Positions 17,648-25,440 of a stretch of 64,000 bases of DNA are shown one piece after another. How positions within the stretch are numbered: the stretch's first letter is position 1; the number at the start of each line of letters is the position of its first letter. Origin of the DNA: Acidobacteriota bacterium (GTDB lineage: Bacteria > Acidobacteriota > Terriglobia > Terriglobales > Acidobacteriaceae). A program made the position numbers and the translations under genes. Under the pieces are notes generated by a model. The model was not told where the DNA came from. It searched no databases and saw nothing but the letters and a program-made list of their open reading frames with translations. The stretch is taken from assembly GCA_021813745.1 (NCBI GenBank), contig JAKAJO010000135.1, forward strand, positions 1-64,000. The letters run 5' to 3'.

Positions 17648-18982
17648 TTGCCGATGCAGCGTCGTGATTTTATGAGAGGCTTTGTGGGGGCGGGTGCGAT
17701 GGCACTCGCCCCTCGTGTTGTAAGGGCGAATGAGCAGGCAGAGCGGGCCACACGCGCAATGCCGTCGCCCAAGATCAAGGACATCAGTGTGATTGAATGC
17801 GAGCCGGACGGCGTGCGGCTGACGGTGGTGAAGATCACGACCGATCAGGATGGCCTCTACGGCTATGGTTGTGCGACCTTTACGCAGCGGGCTGATCTGG
17901 TGAAGCCTGCGGTGGAGAAGTATCTGAAGCCCTTTCTGCTGGGCAAGACGACAGACCGCATTGAGGACATCTGGCAGTCGTGCTACGACAGTTCGTACTG
18001 GAAGAACGGGCCGGTGCTGAACAACGCAATTAGCGGCGTGGATCAGGCGCTGTGGGACATCAAGGGGCGGCAGGCGGGGATGCCGGTGTATCAGCTTGCC
18101 GGGGGCAAGTGCCGTGAGGCCGCGGATACCTATGCGCACGCGAGCGGCGCGGAGTTTGAGGATGTGGTGGAAAGCGCGCGCAAGAATATGGCGCAGGGAT
18201 TTCGCAACATCCGCGTGCAAGTGGGACTGCCGGGAATGGCGGGCTACGGCTCGCAGCATCGTGAAGCGGGAAGGCCGAAGGCGCTGCACGACAAGCCGCT
18301 GTTCGACCGCGAAGAGCAAGTGCGGCGCGGGTTGAAGCTGCTAGAGATTTGCCGGCGCGAGCTGGGCGATGAGGTGGAGTTGCTGCACGACATGCACGAG
18401 CGGCTGACGCCGAACGAGGCCGTACAGTTTTGCAAAGAGGCTGAGCAGTATCGCATGTTCTTCCTCGAAGATCCGCTTTCACCGGAGGACCTGGGCTACT
18501 TTCGCCAGATTCGCGAAAACTGTGCAACGCCGATTGCGATGGGAGAGCTGTTCAACAGCCCGCATGAATGGCAGCCGCTGATTGTGAATCAGTTGATTGA
18601 TTACATCCGCGTGCACGTATCGCAGGCAGGCGGCTTCAGCCCGGCGCGGAAGATTGCGATTCTGGCGGAGCAGTTTGGCGTGAGGACGGCGTGGCATGGG
18701 CCGGGTGATGTGTCGCCGGTGGGGCATATGGCGAACGTGACGCTGGACCTAGTGAGCTACAACTTCGGGATTCAGGAGTACACGCCGTTCAACGAACAGA
18801 CACAGGCAATTTTTCAGGGGTGTCCCGTGTGGCGCGATGGCTATCTGTGGGCAAGTGAGAAGCCCGGATGGGGCATTGAGGTGGACGAGAAAGAAGCCGC
18901 GAAGGCGCCCTTCAAGCCGAGTCAGCTGAATGGCGGCTGGGGTGAGATTCGCTTGCGCGACGGCACGGTCATCAAGCAATGA
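17648..18982 (+). CDS. Tat-exported enolase-superfamily sugar-acid dehydratase (mannonate dehydratase/RspA-like)
   Basis: The protein has 444 residues. The N-terminus QRRDFMRGFVGAGAMALAPRVV is a Tat signal. The MR/MLE domains include YDSSYWKNGPVLNNAISGVDQALWDIKG (capping and barrel entry). Metal ligands are in ELLHDMHERL, FFLEDPLSPED and MGELF, with the His-containing AWHGPGDVSP that marks the ManD/RspA subgroup. Those enzymes dehydrate D-mannonate or D-gluconate; many homologues have little activity. The start is TTG 17648, well spaced from AGGGGG at 17636-17641, with ATG 17654 as alternative. Export of such an enzyme is unusual. Confidence 0.85.
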   Translation: MPMQRRDFMRGFVGAGAMALAPRVVRANEQAERATRAMPSPKIKDISVIECEPDGVRLTVVKITTDQDGLYGYGCATFTQRADLVKPAVEKYLKPFLLGKTTDRIEDIWQSCYDSSYWKNGPVLNNAISGVDQALWDIKGRQAGMPVYQLAGGKCREAADTYAHASGAEFEDVVESARKNMAQGFRNIRVQVGLPGMAGYGSQHREAGRPKALHDKPLFDREEQVRRGLKLLEICRRELGDEVELLHDMHERLTPNEAVQFCKEAEQYRMFFLEDPLSPEDLGYFRQIRENCATPIAMGELFNSPHEWQPLIVNQLIDYIRVHVSQAGGFSPARKIAILAEQFGVRTAWHGPGDVSPVGHMANVTLDLVSYNFGIQEYTPFNEQTQAIFQGCPVWRDGYLWASEKPGWGIEVDEKEAAKAPFKPSQLNGGWGEIRLRDGTVIKQ

Positions 18983-19009
18983 TTGCGGCAGCACAAACGG
19001 GTACTGGAT

Positions 19010-19600
19010 TCATTTGCGACGAAAGATGCTGCGATAGACGCGGTAGGTGGTGCTGTGGAGCAGACGAGTCTGTTCAGCCTTGAGCGCGGCGTAAGACGTT
19101 TTAACGTAGATATCGAACTCTGGTGGCCAGCCGATGGTGGAGCGGCGCTCGGTGTAGTCCCCTTCCGCCCATTTGGCCATGACGGCTTTGTAACCGACGA
19201 CGTGCGTAACAAAGTCGAGCAAGCACTGCGGCATCTGTTCTTCGATGATCAGATACGCTTTTTCGATGATGATCTTTTCACGAACGTCGTTGAGAGGCAT
19301 GAAAATCGTAGTCATCCACAGCATCCACTCTTTCATGTCTTCGTCGCGGATGGGCTCGCTTTTCTCTTTGCCCTGGCGCTTGAGCAGGGAGCGGTAGGCG
19401 ATGTCCCCGGCTTCTGATGCGACGTAGAGCGGGCCATAGAACTCGTTGAGCCGCTTGTTGACGAGACGGAGCTTGTCACGGCGCTGGGCGAGCATGCGGG
19501 CGTTGAGAAAGGTGACAAGATACCCGGCAAAGGCCAGGATGACGGTGAGGATGGCGGCGCTGTGGAGAAGGCTGGGCTGAATCAGATCGGAGAGATCCAT
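19010..19600 (-). CDS. Conserved-looking hypothetical protein with one N-terminal membrane helix
   Basis: The protein has 196 residues. Residues 12-32 (HSAAILTVILAFAGYLVTFLN) form one membrane helix, followed by a basic, mostly helical cytosolic part (ARMLAQRRDKLRLVNKRLNEFYGPLY). I do not recognise the family. The pattern of a membrane anchor plus a helix ending in NEFYGPL is seen in uncharacterised bacterial proteins. It is convergent with the enolase-superfamily gene and lies 54 bp downstream of the purine permease start-to-stop block on the same strand. Confidence 0.7.
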   Translation of the reverse strand: MDLSDLIQPSLLHSAAILTVILAFAGYLVTFLNARMLAQRRDKLRLVNKRLNEFYGPLYVASEAGDIAYRSLLKRQGKEKSEPIRDEDMKEWMLWMTTIFMPLNDVREKIIIEKAYLIIEEQMPQCLLDFVTHVVGYKAVMAKWAEGDYTERRSTIGWPPEFDIYVKTSYAALKAEQTRLLHSTTYRVYRSIFRRK

Positions 19601-19654
19601 CGTGCGGGGCCTCGCGCATGAGTATACGCGGAAGGGCGTGGCAGAGAAAAATCG

Positions 19655-20962
19655 CTAGTTCGCGCCGAGGTAGATGAAGCGAAAGAGAAAGAGCGCGGCG
19701 AGGATATAGAGCAGCCAATCCTGCCTGCGGTAGCGTCCGGCGGCCAGATGGAGGACGGCCCATGCGATGACGCCGAAGCCGAGGCCGTTGGCGATGGAGT
19801 AGGTGAGCGGAATCAGGACCAGGGTGAGAAAGGCAGGGATGCCGATCAGGGGCTTGTGCCAGTGGATTTCGGTGATGGTTGTCAGCATCATGGAGCCGAC
19901 GAGTATGAGCGCCGGCGCGGTGGCCGCCTGCGGCACGATCCCGACGTAGGGTGCTGCGCCAATGGCGCCGAGGAAGAGAAGGCCGGTGACGATGGCGACG
20001 ATGCCGGAGCGCCCGCCTGCGGCGACACCAGCGGTGGATTCGACATAGCTGGTGACGGTGGATGTACCGGTGAGCGATCCGAAGATGGTTGCAGTGGCGT
20101 CGGCAAAGAGAATGCGGTTGAGCCGGGGAATGGTGTGATCGGGGGCGATAAGGCCTGCGCGCTTGGTGACGGCGACGAGAGTGCCGACATTGTCAAAGAG
20201 ATCAACGAAGAAGAAGACGAAGATGATTTCCAGCAGGCCCTTGTTGAGTGCTCCGCGCAGATTGAGCTGAAAGGCAGTGGCGGCCAGGGCATGGAAGCCG
20301 CCGGGCGCCGGCATCCAATGTACGAGGCCAAGGACCCAGGCAAGCACCGTGGTGGCGAGCACACCGATGAGGATGGAGCCGCGTACCTTGCGCACCTCAA
20401 GCACGACCATGAGTGCAAGACCAAAAAGCGAGAGCGCAACAGAGGGATTGCGGACATTCCCCAGGCCGACGAGGGTTGCAGAATCGCCAACGACGAGGCC
20501 TGCGTTGCGAAAGCCGATGAACGCGATAAACAAGCCGATGCCGCTGGCAACAGCAGCGTAAAGCTCATGAGGGATGGATCGAAGGATCATCTGGCGGATG
20601 CCGGTTCCGGTCAGCGCGAGAAAGAGAACCCCGGAGATGAAGACCGCTCCAAGGGCTGTCTGCCAGGGGATGTGCATCTTGATGCAGACGGTGTAGGTGA
20701 AGTAGGCGTTGAGGCCCATGCCGGGGGCGAGCGCAATGGGATAGCGCGCAAGGATGCCCATGAGGATGGAAGCGAAGGCCGCGGAAAGGCATGTGGCGGC
20801 GGTGACGGCTGCAAGGGGCACGCCGGCGGCTGAGAGAACGGCTGGGTTCACAAGCACGATGTAGGCCATCGTGAGGAAGGTGGTGACGCCCGCGAGAATT
20901 TCCGTGCGCCAGTTGGTTCCCAGGCGGGAGAACTCAAAATAACTTTCGAGGAGTTTGAGCAT
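19655..20962 (-). CDS. NCS2-family purine permease (AzgA/PbuG type)
   Basis: This is a 435-residue membrane protein. The signatures NWRTEILAGVTTFLTMAYIVLVNPAVLS (N-terminus), ALAPGMGLNAYFTYTVC, and FVDLFDNVGTLVAVTKRAGL are those of the AzgA/PbuG guanine-hypoxanthine proton symporters. About 12-14 hydrophobic segments fit the NCS2 (7+7) fold. I looked for a purine-riboswitch core upstream and saw none. It is divergent from nhaA across a 352-bp intergenic region. Confidence 0.92.
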   Translation of the reverse strand: MLKLLESYFEFSRLGTNWRTEILAGVTTFLTMAYIVLVNPAVLSAAGVPLAAVTAATCLSAAFASILMGILARYPIALAPGMGLNAYFTYTVCIKMHIPWQTALGAVFISGVLFLALTGTGIRQMILRSIPHELYAAVASGIGLFIAFIGFRNAGLVVGDSATLVGLGNVRNPSVALSLFGLALMVVLEVRKVRGSILIGVLATTVLAWVLGLVHWMPAPGGFHALAATAFQLNLRGALNKGLLEIIFVFFFVDLFDNVGTLVAVTKRAGLIAPDHTIPRLNRILFADATATIFGSLTGTSTVTSYVESTAGVAAGGRSGIVAIVTGLLFLGAIGAAPYVGIVPQAATAPALILVGSMMLTTITEIHWHKPLIGIPAFLTLVLIPLTYSIANGLGFGVIAWAVLHLAAGRYRRQDWLLYILAALFLFRFIYLGAN

Positions 20963-21052
20963 AGGCGGGTGTAACTAGAAAAGCATACAGAGCGGCTGGC
21001 GCAAAGAGATTTTATGGATGTAAGCATGCAGTGCTGAAGAATCCAGGCTAGA

Positions 21053-21314
21053 TATACTAGGAGAATAAAATCGTCGAGATTGGGATGTTGCTTGGACGCG
21101 AGCTGCACGGGCGACTCCAATCCGCAGTTGAAGAGCGGATGGTTAAGCGAAAGGCCTATCACTCGGTCACCGCGAAGGCGATGGATCGCAATGGTGAGCG
21201 GAGAAGAATCGTCTGCATTGCTTTCTGCGTCAGGTTGCGGATTGCCTGACACCCAGTCGGTGTTTCCGCAGGAATGGCTGCACGCGCGTCGAGTATTCGC
21301 GCAGAGTGAGGACA
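21053..21314 (+). promoter_or_regulatory. Structured 5' leader of nhaA, candidate cation-responsive RNA
   Basis: This fills most of the 352-bp gap between the permease and nhaA. A good -10 (TATACT, 21053-21058) would start transcription near 21065. Right after it, GATTGG (21078-21083) pairs with CCAATC (21117-21122), and inside that GTTGC (21087-21091) pairs with GCGAC (21111-21115). ATCCGC (21120-21125) can instead pair with GCGGAT (21135-21140), competing with the first stem. Near the end GTCAGG (21229-21234) can pair with CCTGAC (21245-21250), or TGCGGA with TCCGCA across 21236-21270. No long reading frame is convincing. A known nhaA-I type RNA exists upstream of such genes; I could not match its consensus from memory. 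Confidence 0.45.
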
Positions 21315-22583
21315 ATGAAGACAACGTTTCGCGGCGCATCTTATGAGCGACTCATTCAGCGTCTTCTGGAGCCGTTTGCTCGATTTGTGCGCATGGAGTC
21401 TTCAAGCAGCATTGTCCTGCTGCTCATGACGGCCCTTGCACTGTTAACCGCGAACTCGCGGCTCGCGCCCGTTTACGACGCACTGCAAGTGCTGCCCTTG
21501 GGTGTCACCATTGGCAGTTTTTCGATGCGCACGAATCTACATGTTCTGGTGAACGATGGCCTGATGCCTTTGTTCTTTCTCACGGTTGGCTTGGAAATCA
21601 AGCGTGAGCTGGCCGTGGGCGAGCTTGCGTCGATTCGACGGGCGATGCTCCCGGTGCTGGCAGCCACAGGCGGCGTGATTGTACCGGCGCTCATTTACGT
21701 GGCGTTGAATCCGAGCGGCCCGGCGGCGAGGGGATGGGGTATCCCCATTGCAACGGATATCGCGTTTTCGCTCACGGTGCTGACGATGTTCAATAGCCGG
21801 ATCCCTGTGGCGCTGAAGGTCTTCCTTGTCTCACTCGCGATTGTGGACGATATTGCGGGAGTGGCCGTGATTGCCGTTGCCTACACGCATGAGTTCCACC
21901 TGGGGATGCTGCTGCTCGTGGGATTGCTGTCTCTTGCTTGTCTTGGGCTGAATCGGATGGGTGTGACGCACCTTCCCTTGTACATGGTTGTGGGTGTGGG
22001 GCTCTGGTGGGCGTTGCATGCGTCGGGAATTCATGCGGCGCTGGCAGGCGTTGTGCTGGCATTGACGATTCCCGTGCGAACTCAGAATCAAGCTCCCGAG
22101 TCTGCCGCGAAGGTTCAAAGTGGACTGGAGCGATCGGAATCGCCACTGAACCGGCTGGAAACGAAGCTGCATCCCTGGGTGAGCTTCGGCATTGTGCCGC
22201 TGTTTGCCTTGATGAATGCAGGCGTTCGCCTGGAGGCATTCCAGGCTGGTCATGCGCTGGAACGCGCATTTGCAGGAATCGTACTTGGCATGGTGCTGGG
22301 CAAGCCAATCGGAATCACACTGTTTTCTTGGGTTGCGGTGCGCTTTCGTCTTGCAGACCTGCCGCATCGCGTAGGCTGGTTGCAATTGCATGCTGTTTCA
22401 TGGCTAGGGGGAATCGGCTTTACCGTTTCGATCTTCATTGCAGGCCTTGCGTTTGATGCAAATGATCAGTACACGAGAGCATGCACCGCGGTACTGGTAG
22501 CGTCGCTCGGCGCAGCGGGAGTTGGTTCAGTTTTGCTCGCCATGGTTTATCGCAAGCCTCGCGCTCATCCTACGCGTATGTAG
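21315..22583 (+). CDS. nhaA: Na+/H+ antiporter NhaA
   Basis: The protein has 422 residues from ATG 21315, with TGAGGA directly upstream; a GTG three codons earlier is less likely. NhaA signatures: LLLMTALALLTANS, NDGLMPLFFLTVGLEIKRELAVGEL, GWGIPIATDIAFSL, and SLAIVDDIAGVAVIA, with the paired Asp of the ion site. C-terminal HLGWLQLHA-like and GGIGFTVSIFIAGLAF segments are typical. It expels sodium or lithium in exchange for protons and supports pH and salt tolerance. It is followed by a cation exchanger gene with its own leader. Confidence 0.95.
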   Translation: MKTTFRGASYERLIQRLLEPFARFVRMESSSSIVLLLMTALALLTANSRLAPVYDALQVLPLGVTIGSFSMRTNLHVLVNDGLMPLFFLTVGLEIKRELAVGELASIRRAMLPVLAATGGVIVPALIYVALNPSGPAARGWGIPIATDIAFSLTVLTMFNSRIPVALKVFLVSLAIVDDIAGVAVIAVAYTHEFHLGMLLLVGLLSLACLGLNRMGVTHLPLYMVVGVGLWWALHASGIHAALAGVVLALTIPVRTQNQAPESAAKVQSGLERSESPLNRLETKLHPWVSFGIVPLFALMNAGVRLEAFQAGHALERAFAGIVLGMVLGKPIGITLFSWVAVRFRLADLPHRVGWLQLHAVSWLGGIGFTVSIFIAGLAFDANDQYTRACTAVLVASLGAAGVGSVLLAMVYRKPRAHPTRM

Positions 22584-22625
22584 AGCGGTGAGGGTGCGCC
22601 TGTCCCGCGAAAGATGAAGCCGGAG

Positions 22626-22757
22626 CCTCGCACGAATTCCAACGAAAAATGTGCGAGGGAGTAACCTCTCGCTTCACGGCAAAGTCCAACGACTTGACGG
22701 AGGGTGCAGCCTGCGCGGCCCGTTCCGCGGCTCGCAGCTTGCTGCACATTTTGTTCT
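22626..22757 (+). promoter_or_regulatory. Probable yybP-ykoY (Mn2+) riboswitch before the cation exchanger
   Basis: Closing helix P1 is AAAATGTGC (22646-22654) with GCACATTTT (22744-22752), nine perfect pairs. Within it are GAGGGAGTAAC (22655-22665), close to the conserved GGGGAGUAGC of the family; a small hairpin AAGTC-CAAC-GACTT (22682-22695); GGAGGGTGCAG (22699-22709); a third helix CTGCGCGG (22711-22718) with CCGCG and CGCAG (22725-22737); and GCTTGC just before the P1 3' arm. This order fits the yybP-ykoY aptamer. Upstream CCTCGCAC (22626-22633) pairs perfectly with GTGCGAGG (22651-22658), a mutually exclusive anti-P1 hairpin. The P1 3' arm ends 5 bases before the ATG, so control of translation initiation is likely. 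Confidence 0.68.
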
Positions 22758-23690
22758 ATGGTCGGCTCGATTTTGACCTGGGCGTTCGTTGCGTGTGCAG
22801 GCTTTGGCCTTTCTGTGGTTGCAAGCCGATGGGCTGTGGAACATGCGGCCAAGCTGGCGTACGGATTATCTGTGCCGCCATTCATCCTGGGGGTCGTGTT
22901 CTTTGCGGTCGGGACCGATGTGCCGGAGATCGCTAACTCGGTGATGTCCTCGCTGGCCGGCCATGGAGATCTGAATGTGGGCGACTCTGTGGGATCGGTG
23001 ATTGTGCAGATCACACTGGTGCTGGGCATTCTTCCTTTCGCAGGGGGCAAGTTCGCGGTAGGCCGGTTTCGCGCAGCCATCGTTCCCTTGTTGACGCTGC
23101 TTGCCCTGGCTTTCGGTATCCTGCTCGTGGCGGATGGGCGGCTGTCTCGCTTAGACGGCGTGTTGCTGGCGCTTGGATGGGTGGCAGCAACGATGGTTGC
23201 GTGGCGCTATGCCCCGCCCAACTCTGAAGCGGAGTTGCCGGTACCCGATCATCACAAGGCGCTGCACGCCTTTGTGGCATTTGCGAGCCTCCTGCTGGTT
23301 GCGGCAGGCGCGGGGGCAGCCGTAAAAGCGATGGTCGAACTGTCGACGCGGGCAGGTATTCCAGAATATTTGATCAGCTTTTTCGGTTCATCGGTGGGTA
23401 CATCATTGCCCGAACTTGTGGTGACGATCGTGGCGCTGCGGCAAGGGCAGCGGGATATCGCGCTCGGTGACATCTTCGGTGCTTGCCTGATTGACTCCAC
23501 GTTGTCGATCGGGGCCGGTCCTCTTGTGGCACCGACTGCAGTGACCGCAAGCCTGGCGGTTCGCGGCGCAGGCGTGGCGATTGGCGCAGTGCTGCTGGCA
23601 GGGCTGATTCTCTGGGGACGCCGCAGACATGACAGACTTTCCGGAGCGATTCTGCTGGCGATGTACGGTGCCGCCTACCTTCTAATGTGA
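22758..23690 (+). CDS. CaxA/YrbG-type sodium/calcium (cation) exchanger
   Basis: The protein has 310 residues from ATG 22758; the frame is open from GTG 22704, but that part belongs to the leader RNA. The two alpha-repeats are clear: FFAVGTDVPEIANSV with DLNVGDSVGSVIVQ in the first half, and SSVGTSLPELVVTI with DIALGDIFGACLIDS in the second. About 10 helices are present. In the second repeat the usual GNxxGSNxxN reads GDIFGACLIDS, with Asp and Ala replacing common residues, which may shift ion choice. If the upstream RNA is a manganese switch, the physiological cargo may be Mn2+. It is convergent with hemB. Confidence 0.88.
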   Translation: MVGSILTWAFVACAGFGLSVVASRWAVEHAAKLAYGLSVPPFILGVVFFAVGTDVPEIANSVMSSLAGHGDLNVGDSVGSVIVQITLVLGILPFAGGKFAVGRFRAAIVPLLTLLALAFGILLVADGRLSRLDGVLLALGWVAATMVAWRYAPPNSEAELPVPDHHKALHAFVAFASLLLVAAGAGAAVKAMVELSTRAGIPEYLISFFGSSVGTSLPELVVTIVALRQGQRDIALGDIFGACLIDSTLSIGAGPLVAPTAVTASLAVRGAGVAIGAVLLAGLILWGRRRHDRLSGAILLAMYGAAYLLM

Positions 23691-23777
23691 ACGGATGCCG
23701 GACGGTGAGCAAGAGTGGAGATGGAGAGCTCCGGGTTCTCGACCTTTGAAAAAACACGAAGTTGTGATTTCTCGTCT

Positions 23778-24764
23778 TTACAGCAGCTTTGCTGCTTCCT
23801 TGGCAAAATAGGTAACGATGAAGTCTGCGCCGGCTCGCCGGATGCCGATGAGCGATTCGAGGATCGCGCGATTCCGGTCGAGCCAGCCCTTCTCGAAGGC
23901 CGCCTGGAGCATGGAGTATTCGCCTGAAACCTGGTAGGCGCCCATCGGCACCTGAAAGCGGTCGCGGGCTGCGCGCACGACGTCAAGGTAGGGCATGGCG
24001 GGCTTCATCAGAATCATGTCCGCGCCTTCCTCAATGTCGAGATCAATCTCGCGCATCGCTTCGCGGAAATTTGCACCGTCCATCTGGTAGGAGCGGCGGT
24101 CTCCAAACTGCGGTGTGGAGTCGGCTGCTTCGCGGAAAGGACCGTAGAAGGCTGAGGCGAACTTGGAAGCGTAGCTGAGGATGGGGGTCTGCGTGAGGGT
24201 AGCCGCATCGAGCGCACGGCGAATGGCAGCGACACGGCCATCCATCATGTCACTCGGGGCAACGATGTCTGCTCCGGCCTTGGCAAGACTGGTTGCGGTG
24301 CGCGCAAGCAAAGCGAGAGAAGGATCGTTCTCAATCTCAAAGCCGCTTGGCGTCTGTACAACGACGCCGCAGTGGCCATGGCTGGTGTATTCGCAGAGAC
24401 AGACGTCGGCAATGAGCACGAGTTTGTTTGCGGCAGACGACTGCTTGAGGGCGCGCAGGCCACGCTGTACGATGCCGTCGTCGCTCCAGGCGCCAGTGGC
24501 CTCTTCGTCCTTGGAGTCTGGCAAGCCAAAGAGCAGTAGGCCGCCGATACCAAGGGATGCGGCTTCCTCGGCGTCGCGTACGGCTTCATCAATCGAGAGG
24601 TTGAAGACGCCGGGCATGGAACCGACTGGGAGGCGCACGCCTTCGCCGGGGCAGATGAAGACCGGGTGGATAAGGTCCCCAGGTTCGAGGGTGGTCTCGC
24701 GGACAAGAGCCCGAAGGGGCTCAGTGCGGCGCATCCGGCGCAGGCGATTTTCGGGAAAACTCAT
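23778..24764 (-). CDS. hemB: Delta-aminolevulinic acid dehydratase (porphobilinogen synthase)
   Basis: The protein has 328 residues from ATG 24764; the frame extends upstream but lacks homology there. It joins two aminolevulinates into porphobilinogen for haem and other tetrapyrroles. Zinc-type cysteines C122, C124 and C132 lie in [14 protein letters not shown], and the Schiff-base lysines are K201 (YASKFAS) and K254 ([11 protein letters not shown]). These mark a zinc-dependent enzyme. The zinc-ribbon membrane protein gene lies 26 bp upstream on the same strand, so they may share a transcript. Confidence 0.96.
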   Translation of the reverse strand: MSFPENRLRRMRRTEPLRALVRETTLEPGDLIHPVFICPGEGVRLPVGSMPGVFNLSIDEAVRDAEEAASLGIGGLLLFGLPDSKDEEATGAWSDDGIVQRGLRALKQSSAANKLVLIADVCLCEYTSHGHCGVVVQTPSGFEIENDPSLALLARTATSLAKAGADIVAPSDMMDGRVAAIRRALDAATLTQTPILSYASKFASAFYGPFREAADSTPQFGDRRSYQMDGANFREAMREIDLDIEEGADMILMKPAMPYLDVVRAARDRFQVPMGAYQVSGEYSMLQAAFEKGWLDRNRAILESLIGIRRAGADFIVTYFAKEAAKLL

Positions 24765-24790
24765 GAATAAATTGTAGTCCAGCTTGAACG

Positions 24791-25315
24791 TCAGACCCGC
24801 GGGCCCAGCTGAGCATAGAGCGTGGAGTTGCGATAGCCAAGCAGGGTCACCAGCGTCCAGATCGCGAGCGCTGTACCAATGGGGATCTTCAGCAAACTGA
24901 AGAAGGCGGCGACGATGGCGACGATGCGACCCCACTCAGTGCGCTCCAGGAGGCCCCAGCCAGCAATGAATGCCAATCCCGCGCGTACGATGATGACGCC
25001 CCAAGCGAAGTGCACAATTGCAGCGCCGAACCAGGGTTGCTCCCATGGTCCATTGCCCATGGGACCATGCATCCACGGGGCGAATCCACCGTTCAGAAAC
25101 TCGTGCAGAAAGGTCATGCCGGCGATTCCCAGGAGCAGCGTTAAGCCACCATACACAAACCAAACGATACTGAGGGCGCGAATGCGGCCGGAGTAGGTCT
25201 GTACCTGCAACTCGAGATTGGGGATCGGCGGTACCGGCGGTGCGATGGGACGTCCGCACTGTGAGCAGACGAGCTGCCCCGGCTGCAAAGCTTGGCCACA
25301 TCCGCTGCAAAACAT
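24791..25315 (-). CDS. Zinc-ribbon membrane protein
   Basis: The protein has 174 residues. The N-terminus FCSGCG and VCSQCG place four metal-binding cysteines at C3, C6, C17 and C20, a zinc-ribbon of the double-Cys type. After a proline-rich linker come three or four hydrophobic segments (for example [21 protein letters not shown] and [19 protein letters not shown]). An AGGAGGT ribosome site precedes the ATG. The role is unknown; this architecture is frequent in acidobacteria. It lies just upstream of hemB. Confidence 0.8.
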   Translation of the reverse strand: MFCSGCGQALQPGQLVCSQCGRPIAPPVPPIPNLELQVQTYSGRIRALSIVWFVYGGLTLLLGIAGMTFLHEFLNGGFAPWMHGPMGNGPWEQPWFGAAIVHFAWGVIIVRAGLAFIAGWGLLERTEWGRIVAIVAAFFSLLKIPIGTALAIWTLVTLLGYRNSTLYAQLGPRV

Positions 25316-25440
25316 ACATACCTCCTGCCCCTGGCCGGCCGATCTTCAATTGAGTCGCCTGGCTCAGCTAGACATAGTACGCGTGACGAGCAGGCTGCGT
25401 TCCCTTCTTCTCACATCCCCGGCAGCTGAGGCAGTCCGAT

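Noticed and set aside
21080..21346. 88-residue plus frame within the nhaA leader
   Set aside because: No ribosome site, no recognisable protein pattern, and it overlaps the stems and the nhaA start.
22704..22757. Upstream GTG start for the exchanger
   Set aside because: The segment forms helices of the leader RNA, is not hydrophobic and lacks family homology.
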